Assembly: GCA_027016915.1 (NCBI GenBank)
Contig: JALURJ010000152.1
Coordinates: 1 to 12,391 of the forward strand
Reading direction: 5' to 3'
Length of the DNA: 12,391 bases
DNA from: Desulfurococcales archaeon
GTDB lineage: Archaea; Thermoproteota; Thermoprotei_A; Sulfolobales; WAQK01
In this document: positions 1-5,099 of the stretch, in pieces
Layout of the letters: each line of letters opens with the position of its first letter
Position numbering within the stretch: the first letter of the stretch is position 1
Program-made: the position numbers and the translations under genes
The notes under the pieces: model-generated
Database searches by the model: none
What the model was told of the DNA's origin: nothing
What the model saw: only the letters and a program-made list of their open reading frames with translations

Positions 1-39
1 CCGAAATGCCTGCCCTCGGGTTCCCCGGGCTCGCCGGTT

Positions 40-561
40 TTGTACAGGTCGGAGGCCAGGTATGATCCTCTAACCAAGTCCATAACCATCGCCGTATGGG
101 TCGGCATAGTTGCTATGGTCTCTATAGTAGTGTCCAAGCTACCTGGGGAGGTCCACAGCACGTTCGAACTAGTAGCTGCACTACTGGTAGCCGTCGGCCT
201 ACCTTTAGGCGTGCTTCTGGGCCTATTCCCGTTCTCGCCTAGAAGTTTCGAGCTAACGATGAGCGGGATCGTTGTTCGAAGACTGCTGAGGAGCTTCGAG
301 ATACCATACAGTGATATCGTGGGGGCTGAAAGAGCGGAGTGGAGCTGGGTAGGCATAAGGCTCTGTGCTAGTGGCGGCCTCTACGGGTACTTCGGCCTCT
401 TCCGGTTCAGGGATCTGGGCATGGTCTGGGCCTACGTGACGAACCGACACAACGTCGTCCTCATCAAGACAAAAAGTGGAACCCTATACATGTTGAGCCC
501 GGAGGACCCCGAAGGCTTCCTGGAGAAGCTCAGAGCCATAACATCGAGGATGAAGGCATAA
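40..561 (+). CDS. Membrane protein with bacterial-PH-like domain
   Basis: Predicted 173-aa protein from a TTG start. Two hydrophobic segments (about residues 14-33 and 43-66) look like a membrane hairpin. They are followed by a soluble beta-rich domain (about 69-166) with the signature of bacterial PH-like domains: a GLYGYFGLFRFRDLG stretch at 113-127, then an AYVTN turn, a 'vlIkTksGtLYmLSPeDPEgFL' type strand and a C-terminal helix. The family resembles the bPH_5 group of membrane-associated proteins of unknown role, so only membrane attachment and the fold are supported. The reading frame stays open to the left edge of the window, so a longer N-terminus is possible. The hairpin begins soon after TTG40, which makes that start reasonable. 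The gene is convergent with the thioredoxin-like gene, 11 bp away. No function is assigned. Confidence 0.72.
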   Translation: MYRSEARYDPLTKSITIAVWVGIVAMVSIVVSKLPGEVHSTFELVAALLVAVGLPLGVLLGLFPFSPRSFELTMSGIVVRRLLRSFEIPYSDIVGAERAEWSWVGIRLCASGGLYGYFGLFRFRDLGMVWAYVTNRHNVVLIKTKSGTLYMLSPEDPEGFLEKLRAITSRMKA

Positions 562-572
562 GCCGGGACGGG

Positions 573-1007
573 CTAGGCCTCTTCTTCCCCGACAATCTTT
601 CTCAGCCAACGCCCTATCCTGGCCTCGAGGTCCTCGTAGCTTACGGCGCCCACGAAGCCGTCGACCAGCTCGCCCTTGTGGAAGATCAGCGTGGTCGGCG
701 TTGCCATCACTCCGAGAGCGTAGGCTGTTTCGGGATCCCTGTAGACATCCACCATCACGTACGCCACACCGCGGGCCCTGTTCCTGGAAGCGTACTCCGT
801 GAATATTGGTATATAGAACGTGCATGCACTGCAGGTGGGGGAGCTCACCACAGCCACGACCAGCTTCTTCTCCCTGACAAGCTTGAGGAACTTGTCCCAA
901 CCCTGAGACTCTATTATTGCCTCACCTTCGCTCTCCGAGGCCTGGTTACCCTCCACATATTTCCGGTAGAGTTTCTCTAGAATCTCCTCAAGCTCCTTGT
1001 CCTCCAC
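573..1007 (-). CDS. Thioredoxin-like protein (CSAC active site)
   Basis: A 144-aa cytoplasmic thioredoxin-fold protein with no signal peptide or membrane segment. It has a charged, helical N-terminal extension (about residues 1-32). The thioredoxin domain carries a redox pair C59-S-A-C62 in the context SSPTCSACTFY and the cis-proline loop ATPTT (P104), followed by the usual beta-hairpin and C-terminal helix (about 109-140). Known members catalyse dithiol-disulfide exchange. CSAC replaces the common CGPC, so its redox potential and partners may differ from classical thioredoxin. The GTG start has AGGGG 6 nt upstream (1014-1018, reverse strand). The gene diverges from a CoA-disulfide-reductase-like flavoprotein across 125 bp, which suggests shared control and perhaps an electron-transfer partnership (inference). 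It could also be an archaeal protein-disulfide reductase-like or glutaredoxin-like protein. Confidence 0.88.
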   Translation of the reverse strand: MEDKELEEILEKLYRKYVEGNQASESEGEAIIESQGWDKFLKLVREKKLVVAVVSSPTCSACTFYIPIFTEYASRNRARGVAYVMVDVYRDPETAYALGVMATPTTLIFHKGELVDGFVGAVSYEDLEARIGRWLRKIVGEEEA

Positions 1008-1038
1008 TCTGAGCCCCTGGCTAAGATCAACAAGGGGG

Positions 1039-1112
1039 TTTATTAAATTTTAATCTATCTTATTTAATTCATAACCATTTTTATGCACTGAGTGAACACA
1101 GAATTTTAAAAA
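1039..1112. promoter_or_regulatory. Divergent AT-rich promoter region, thioredoxin / flavoprotein
   Basis: The 1008-1132 gap is far richer in A+T than the flanking genes. Forward: GAATTTTAAAAAC at 1101-1113 has a TATA-like TTTTAAA centred near 1107, about 26 bp before TTG1133, which fits a leaderless transcript. Reverse: TTTAATAAA (1039-1047, reverse strand) or the AT tract at 1052-1065 could serve the thioredoxin-like gene. Transcription starts are inferred from archaeal spacing rules, not observed. Confidence 0.6.
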
Positions 1113-1132
1113 CGGACATTCCGCATTAACCA

Positions 1133-2491
1133 TTGGTGGCGATAGGGTTGAAAAAACGTATCTTAGTAGTTGGATACGGTACCGCAGGCTCCACGGCGGC
1201 AGCATACGCTAAGCTCCAGTGCAGAGGCTGCGAAGTTGTAGCGGTGGAGGCACGCAGCTACCCGGTGTACCATCCATGCTCTATCCCCGAAGCCATAGCT
1301 GGTGGGGTCGGCTTTGAGAGGCTTAGGGAGAAGCAGCCGCTCACCGCCGGCGTCGAGGTGTATACGGGTCGGAGGGTTGTAAACATAGACTCTTCAGCCA
1401 AAACCGCCGAGCTAGACAACGGCAAGCTCCTCAACTACGACGCGTTGATCCTGACGCCTGGGTCCAGGCCAGCCGTCCCCTCACCGCTTAGGGAGCTAGC
1501 TGGGCATGCCAGAGTTTTCACGGTTAAGAACGTTGAGGATGGCGAGAGGATTAGGCAAACAGCGGTCAGATCCAGAAGAGCCGCAGTTGTCGGCGCTGGC
1601 GCTATAGGCCTGGAGGTCGCCATGGCCCTGAGGAGGCTCGGCCTCGAGGTCCACGTCTTCGAACTCCTTGACCAGGTGCTTCCAGGAGTCCTAGACCCTG
1701 ACATGGCTAAGAGCGTGGAGAAGGCCCTGAGGCAGGAGGGGGTGCAGCTGCACCTCTCAGAGCCCATAGTTTCAGCGAGGCCTTCAGGGGAGGTCCTCAA
1801 AGTAGAGACTGAGGCCAGAGGCTTGGAGGCTGACCTAGTAGTGATAGCGGCTGGAATGAGGCCCGACACCGAGCTCGCCAGGCTGGCTGGCCTTAAACTC
1901 GGCGAGCTGGGAGGCGTGGTGGTAGACGAGCGCATGGAGACCAGCGTCCAGGGCATATATGCTGCAGGCGACGTCGTTGAGACCACCAACCTCCTAACGG
2001 GCAAAAAGGTGCTAAGCATGTTTGCAAGCACCGCCTTCAGGCAGGGAAGAGTTGCCGGGATAAACGCTGGCGGAGGCTCGGCCACCTATAAGGGGACCCT
2101 AACACCCTGGCTCATCCACCTCTTCACAACCAACGTGGGCGGCGTAGGCTTGACGGAGAGGCAGGCCGAGGAGTCGGGCTACAAGCCGCTCTCCATTAGG
2201 GTTCAGGCCATGGACAAGCCAGCATATGTCAAGGGAGCGTCAAGGGTTGTGGTGAAACTTGTAGTGGACAAGGAGACGGGCAGGCTTCTGGGAGCACAGT
2301 TCGCCGGAAGCACCAACCTAGCCAAATACATAGATGTCGCCTCAGCACTGATCCAGAAGGGCTCGCTCCTAGGGGACCTAATAGACCTCGAGACCGCCTA
2401 CATGCCCAGGTTCAGCGAGGTCTATACGCCGCTCTTCGCCGCTGCAGAGGCTCTCCAGAGGAAGCTCACTCGTCTGGCGGCCAGATCTTGA
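1133..2491 (+). CDS. FAD/NAD(P)-dependent disulfide oxidoreductase, CoA-disulfide reductase/NADH oxidase family
   Basis: A 452-aa flavoprotein with the full pyridine-nucleotide-disulfide oxidoreductase layout. The FAD-binding GYGTAG is at 14-19. One redox cysteine, C49, sits in YHPCSIPE, where CoA-disulfide reductases, NADH oxidases and NAD(P)H:sulfur oxidoreductases have their single active Cys. The NAD(P)-binding GAGAIG is at 154-159, the second FAD motif IYAAGD at 275-280, and a C-terminal dimerisation domain spans about 325-445. TAYMPRFSEVYTP near the C-terminus matches the Tyr-containing segment of CoA-disulfide reductases. Known members reduce CoA disulfide, sulfur or O2 with NAD(P)H; sequence does not choose between them. 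TTG1133 fits a leaderless transcript from the TTTTAAA box; GTG1136 or TTG1148 (with GGTG 9 nt upstream) are alternatives. Its last 26 bp overlap the convergent nucleotidyltransferase-like gene. Confidence 0.9.
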   Translation: MVAIGLKKRILVVGYGTAGSTAAAYAKLQCRGCEVVAVEARSYPVYHPCSIPEAIAGGVGFERLREKQPLTAGVEVYTGRRVVNIDSSAKTAELDNGKLLNYDALILTPGSRPAVPSPLRELAGHARVFTVKNVEDGERIRQTAVRSRRAAVVGAGAIGLEVAMALRRLGLEVHVFELLDQVLPGVLDPDMAKSVEKALRQEGVQLHLSEPIVSARPSGEVLKVETEARGLEADLVVIAAGMRPDTELARLAGLKLGELGGVVVDERMETSVQGIYAAGDVVETTNLLTGKKVLSMFASTAFRQGRVAGINAGGGSATYKGTLTPWLIHLFTTNVGGVGLTERQAEESGYKPLSIRVQAMDKPAYVKGASRVVVKLVVDKETGRLLGAQFAGSTNLAKYIDVASALIQKGSLLGDLIDLETAYMPRFSEVYTPLFAAAEALQRKLTRLAARS

Positions 2492-2960
2492 TGGGCCTCG
2501 AGTACCTGAAAACCTGCTCGCCACCGTTTTTCCTGGGCTGTAGTTCGACGATGTTGGGTATTCCCAGGAGTTTTAGGGGATCCCTCCCTCCAAGTGCTTC
2601 GCGAAGCCGGCTTTCCAGATACTGCTCTATACAGTTTTCAAGCTCGCCGACCCCCTCCTCACAGCCGTTCCGGACTATAAGTATGAGGTCAAGATCCTTG
2701 CCGCCCAGCTCCTCTATGTTGGCGGGCTCCCCTCCGTGGAGCTCGTGGAGGTAGATCTCCCTGACCCCCTCAGTACTGCTGGCTATGCACTCAGCTATAA
2801 TGTCGGCGAGAAGCCTCTTGAACCTCTGCCAGATGTAGGACCGGTAGCCCTGGGAGAAGGCTCCGGGAAGCCCTCCCGTCTCTCTTACCATCGTGTCGAG
2901 AAGCTTCCTGAGCAGCGGGTCGATACAGGATACTACCTGGTTGCAGTCGACCAACAACAC
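2466..2960 (-). CDS. Nucleotidyltransferase-like protein, paralog A
   Basis: A 164-aa soluble protein. A helical N-terminal part (to about residue 60) ends in the block ADIIAECI. Then comes a nucleotidyltransferase-like core: a strand at REIYLHEL, a GG turn (76-77), the acidic pair D89-L-D91 in GGKDLDLILIV, a helix (about 103-122), and a strand with E139 that could be the third carboxylate (PNIVEL). The C-terminus ends RPIKIW. This resembles the pol-beta/MNT superfamily pattern of Gly-Gly followed by DxD, but the spacer between GG and DxD is unlike the standard GSRARG form. Activity and substrate are unknown. It follows its paralog (2979-3479) by 18 bp on the same strand and is probably cotranscribed with it. 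GTG2960 is the chosen start; TTG2957 and TTG2954 are alternatives. Its 3' end overlaps the flavoprotein gene. Confidence 0.72.
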   Translation of the reverse strand: MLLVDCNQVVSCIDPLLRKLLDTMVRETGGLPGAFSQGYRSYIWQRFKRLLADIIAECIASSTEGVREIYLHELHGGEPANIEELGGKDLDLILIVRNGCEEGVGELENCIEQYLESRLREALGGRDPLKLLGIPNIVELQPRKNGGEQVFRYSRPIKIWPPDE

Positions 2961-2978
2961 TCACTACCGTCCAAACTA

Positions 2979-3479
2979 CTACTTTGCGCTACGCTCCCAT
3001 ATAGGTATCGGTGGTGTGAAGACGCTTCTCAGCAGCTGGCTGTAGGGGTCCCTCCTGGGATCCTTTATTACATGTATCTCGATCATGTTGGGAGCCGTGG
3101 TGTAGTCCGAGATCTCGACGCCCAGGCCCTTAAGCATCTTGTTGACCAGGGTCTCGATGGTCTTCTCCACCTCCTCCCTCTCACCCTCCACGCTGTCGTC
3201 CAGCACCACCAGTAGGTCCAGGTCCCTTCCAACATTGCCGCCCACATTGACCTCCCCTCCCGAAAGATCAACAAAGTAGATGCCTCTAAGCTTGCTCTCG
3301 CCGACCACGGCCACTATGCATTCAGCGATCACGTCTGCTACCCTCATCTTCAGCCTCTGCCACTCGGCCAGGAGGACATCTGGGGATGCTCTGAACTCGG
3401 CAAAAACCTTCCTCATCCTATCTATGCACCCTGAAAGCTCTGCCTCGACCGTGTAGTCTCTCGCTCTCCCTGGGGACAT
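2979..3479 (-). CDS. Nucleotidyltransferase-like protein, paralog B
   Basis: A 166-aa soluble protein paralogous to its downstream neighbour. Shared blocks in the same order are WQRLK...ADVIAECI (40-55), RGIYFVDLSGGE (65-76), GRDLDLLVVL with D86 and D88 (84-93), PNMIEIH with E134 (130-136) and a terminal PIPIW (157-161). The Gly-Gly, DxD and downstream Glu fit a pol-beta-type nucleotidyltransferase fold, and all three candidate metal-binding acids are present. Whether it transfers nucleotides, and to what, cannot be told. The ATG start has GGAG at 3490-3493 (reverse strand), 10 nt upstream, and a TATA-like GTTTATAGG at 3519-3527, which implies a leader of about 17 nt. This is the first gene of the two-gene unit. 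No HEPN partner is visible, so a classical MNT/HEPN toxin-antitoxin role is not supported. Confidence 0.74.
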   Translation of the reverse strand: MSPGRARDYTVEAELSGCIDRMRKVFAEFRASPDVLLAEWQRLKMRVADVIAECIVAVVGESKLRGIYFVDLSGGEVNVGGNVGRDLDLLVVLDDSVEGEREEVEKTIETLVNKMLKGLGVEISDYTTAPNMIEIHVIKDPRRDPYSQLLRSVFTPPIPIWERSAK

Positions 3480-3518
3480 TGCTGTGTAACTCCAGGGCTC
3501 TAGTTGTAACCTGTTCCC

Positions 3519-3540
3519 CCTATAAACCCATCTATATATA
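3519..3540 (-). promoter_or_regulatory. Promoter of the nucleotidyltransferase-like pair
   Basis: On the reverse strand GTTTATAGG (3519-3527) is TATA-like and lies 40-48 bp before ATG3479. Archaeal spacing would place the transcription start near 3496, leaving a short leader that contains the GGAG ribosome-binding site. The adjacent TCTATATATATGTATT tract (3531-3546) offers other TATA-like sequences. The rest of the 3480-3619 gap is AT-rich and holds no gene I can support. Confidence 0.5.
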
Positions 3541-3619
3541 TGTATTATTAATATTTTTAGATGATATTTAATGGCAGTAAATTAACATATTCTCCCACAA
3601 ACCAGCTGTGGCTGGACAG

Positions 3620-4357
3620 CTACCAGAAGAAGTCTGCAAGGCTCACCTGCCTCTTTAACCCTATAACGGCAAGCCTCCTAAGGGCTGGAAGGGAGACGTT
3701 GTAGACGGGCACGCCGTCCACCCGCGTCTCGGCCTGCCTAGCGTTATGAGCATGGCCATGGATGGCTATGTCTGGCCTACTCCTCCTCACGGCCTCCTCC
3801 ATCCTCCGGCTGCCCATTTCCGGCCAGATCCTGCGCGGCTCTCCCTCAACGGTTTTGAACGAGAGGGCGTAGTGGGATACGAGTATCACGGCGTCGGCAT
3901 TCTTCCTGGCCCTGGAGATAAGCTTCTCGACAAGTTCAGGCCTCTCCGCATAAACCCTCCAGAGCTCAGGCTTGTTCCTCCTCTGCCAGCTTGTGGGCCT
4001 GTCAAGCGCCCCGCGGGTCCCCACCACGGCCACGCGACTACCCTTGACCTCGAAGACCCTGTACTCGTCGTCAAGCCATACAACCTCGGGGTATCTTGCC
4101 CTGAACTCCTCCTCCATGCCCCAGTACTCCTCGTTTCCGAACACGGCGACTATAGGGGTGTCTGGGTACTTCTTCTTGAACGCCTCTAAAACAGGCTTCA
4201 ACGCCTCCACCCTGCCCCTGAGAACCATGTCTCCTGCCCAGATCACGAGGCTACAGGTCTCAGGGGCTTCTAGGAGGCTGGCCTTGAGTAGGGAGAGATA
4301 CCTAGGGCTATGGGCATCAGCAGTAGCGACAACCCTGAACCCAGGCATAACCTCCAC
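3620..4357 (-). CDS. Calcineurin-like metallophosphoesterase
   Basis: A 245-aa cytoplasmic protein with the ordered metal-binding motifs of the calcineurin-like superfamily: D14-A-H16 near the N-terminus, GD at 42-43, GN at 74-75, SH at 161-162 and G-H-A-H (H200 and H202 in IHGHAHN). The family uses two metal ions to hydrolyse phosphomonoesters, phosphodiesters or nucleotides; the substrate here is unknown. Motif III reads GNEE, not the usual GNHD/GNHE, so Glu76 replaces the common catalytic histidine. The compact size fits the small Icc-related archaeal phosphoesterases better than Mre11. The GTG start lies about 27 bp after GGATAATAGG (4382-4391, reverse strand), which suits a leaderless message. 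ATG4348 is the alternative, but GGAGGTT sits directly against it, too close for a normal ribosome-binding site. Divergent from the zinc-finger unit. Confidence 0.9.
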   Translation of the reverse strand: MEVMPGFRVVATADAHSPRYLSLLKASLLEAPETCSLVIWAGDMVLRGRVEALKPVLEAFKKKYPDTPIVAVFGNEEYWGMEEEFRARYPEVVWLDDEYRVFEVKGSRVAVVGTRGALDRPTSWQRRNKPELWRVYAERPELVEKLISRARKNADAVILVSHYALSFKTVEGEPRRIWPEMGSRRMEEAVRRSRPDIAIHGHAHNARQAETRVDGVPVYNVSLPALRRLAVIGLKRQVSLADFFW

Positions 4358-4381
4358 TGGGCTAGTGTTATTGTCCTTTTC

Positions 4382-4439
4382 CCTATTATCCTTTGAACCG
4401 GCCAGCGGCCTAACGGAACTGTTTTAAGCCCCATTTATC
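4382..4439. promoter_or_regulatory. Overlapping divergent promoters, phosphoesterase / zinc-finger unit
   Basis: In the 96-bp gap at 4358-4453, the reverse strand has GGATAATAGG (4382-4391), about 27 bp before GTG4357. The forward strand has TTTTAAG (4422-4428), about 28 bp before GTG4454, and ATTTAT (4433-4438), about 27 bp before ATG4463. Both transcripts would be nearly leaderless. The sites are inferred from spacing and composition only. Confidence 0.5.
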
Positions 4440-4453
4440 CTACTCTCCGCCGG

Positions 4454-4684
4454 GTGCGCGGCATGACCATAGGACTGCTGAAAGGCGTGAACACGGGCGG
4501 CCACGTAGGCTGGGTGACTGTCCGGTGCAGGATCTGCAACAGAAAGCTAGAGGTAACAAGGGAGCCGGTCTACATCTGCCCGAAATGCAGGGAAACCCAG
4601 GATGCTTACTTCTGCGAGGCCCACGCTAGGAAGGTGAAGCACCGCTGCCCCTACTGCGGCACCGAGCTCGAACCGCTGGCCTAG
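4454..4684 (+). CDS. Small AN1-like zinc-finger protein
   Basis: A 76-aa protein with a Cys/His-rich module: C25-x2-C28-x13-C42-x2-C45-x8-C54-x2-H57-x5-H63-x-C65-x2-C68. The C-terminal half, C-x2-H-x5-H-x-C, is exactly the AN1-type zinc-finger spacing; the first two CxxC pairs match AN1 order but with longer gaps, and C68 is an extra possible ligand. It should bind two zinc ions. AN1 fingers in eukaryotes occur in ubiquitin/proteasome stress proteins, but the archaeal role is unknown. A plain double zinc ribbon is the alternative reading. The first 20 residues are uncharged and may be partly non-coding if ATG4463 is the true start; GTG4454 also fits a leaderless message. The stop lies 3 bp before the next gene, so cotranscription with 4688-5056 and the protease is likely. 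Confidence 0.78.
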   Translation: MRGMTIGLLKGVNTGGHVGWVTVRCRICNRKLEVTREPVYICPKCRETQDAYFCEAHARKVKHRCPYCGTELEPLA

Positions 4685-4687
4685 CTG

Positions 4688-5056
4688 GTGCGAGAGTGGG
4701 GCTGGTTGACTCTAGTGGAGGAGTACTGGTTCGACGAGCACTACAGGGTATATAAAATCAGGCTCCGCGAGGGGAAGACCGTTCTATCCATAGATGTTTA
4801 CCGCGAAGGCTACCCGCTACAGCCCGAGGATACCATGAGTCTCGGGCAGGCATCGCTTCTCTACTCGCACCTGGACCCCGGTAAACTAGGGGTCCCAGGG
4901 GTCGAGAAGGTGGAGGTGGTAGGTCTGGAGGTTCCGGGTAGGAGGGAGACCATAAGTGTGAGGGTGTACCTTGACAGGGACCCTGGGCCCGGCGAGGTCG
5001 AGGAGATCTACAGGAGGGCCCGGCGCATAGTTGAGGGCTGGGTGGACGATCGGTAA
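4688..5056 (+). CDS. Uncharacterised 122-aa protein
   Basis: I do not recognise this family. The product is soluble and alternates short charged beta-type segments: EEYWFDEHYRVYKIRL, then KTVLSIDVYREG, later KVEVVGLEVPG and ETISVRVYLDRD. It ends in an acidic-basic helix (about residues 100-119). There is no cysteine, no signal peptide and no membrane segment. GTG4688 follows the zinc-finger stop by 3 bp. Starts at TTG4706 or GTG4712 are possible, the latter with GGTTG 6 nt upstream, and would remove the Trp-rich first residues. The tight spacing on both sides makes it the middle gene of a unit with the zinc-finger protein and the secreted protease. Coding is supported by codon use like its neighbours and by lack of any competing frame. 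Confidence 0.7.
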   Translation: MREWGWLTLVEEYWFDEHYRVYKIRLREGKTVLSIDVYREGYPLQPEDTMSLGQASLLYSHLDPGKLGVPGVEKVEVVGLEVPGRRETISVRVYLDRDPGPGEVEEIYRRARRIVEGWVDDR

Positions 5057-5099
5057 GCGTATAATGTTCGGCTTCTCCGGGTTACAAGCGGTGTTAGAG

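Noticed and set aside
1435..2085. Long open frame on the reverse strand inside the flavoprotein gene (216 codons)
   Set aside because: It is Ser/Thr/Pro-rich low-quality sequence opposite a gene with clear FAD and NAD motifs, typical of an antisense shadow in GC-rich DNA.
2736..3215. Forward frame of 159 codons across both nucleotidyltransferase-like genes
   Set aside because: The two reverse-strand genes are paralogous to each other, which shows that their strand is the coding one.
2466..3479. MNT/HEPN toxin-antitoxin module
   Set aside because: Both proteins are nucleotidyltransferase-like. No HEPN protein or Rx4-6H motif is present, and the Gly-to-DxD region is atypical for MNT antitoxins.
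3620..4357. Mre11-type nuclease
   Set aside because: Too short, with no capping domain and no Rad50, HerA or NurA neighbour; it fits small Icc-like phosphoesterases better.
3972..4427. Forward frame of 151 codons across the phosphoesterase gene
   Set aside because: The reverse-strand phosphoesterase has every catalytic motif; this frame has no recognisable domain and runs through the divergent promoter.
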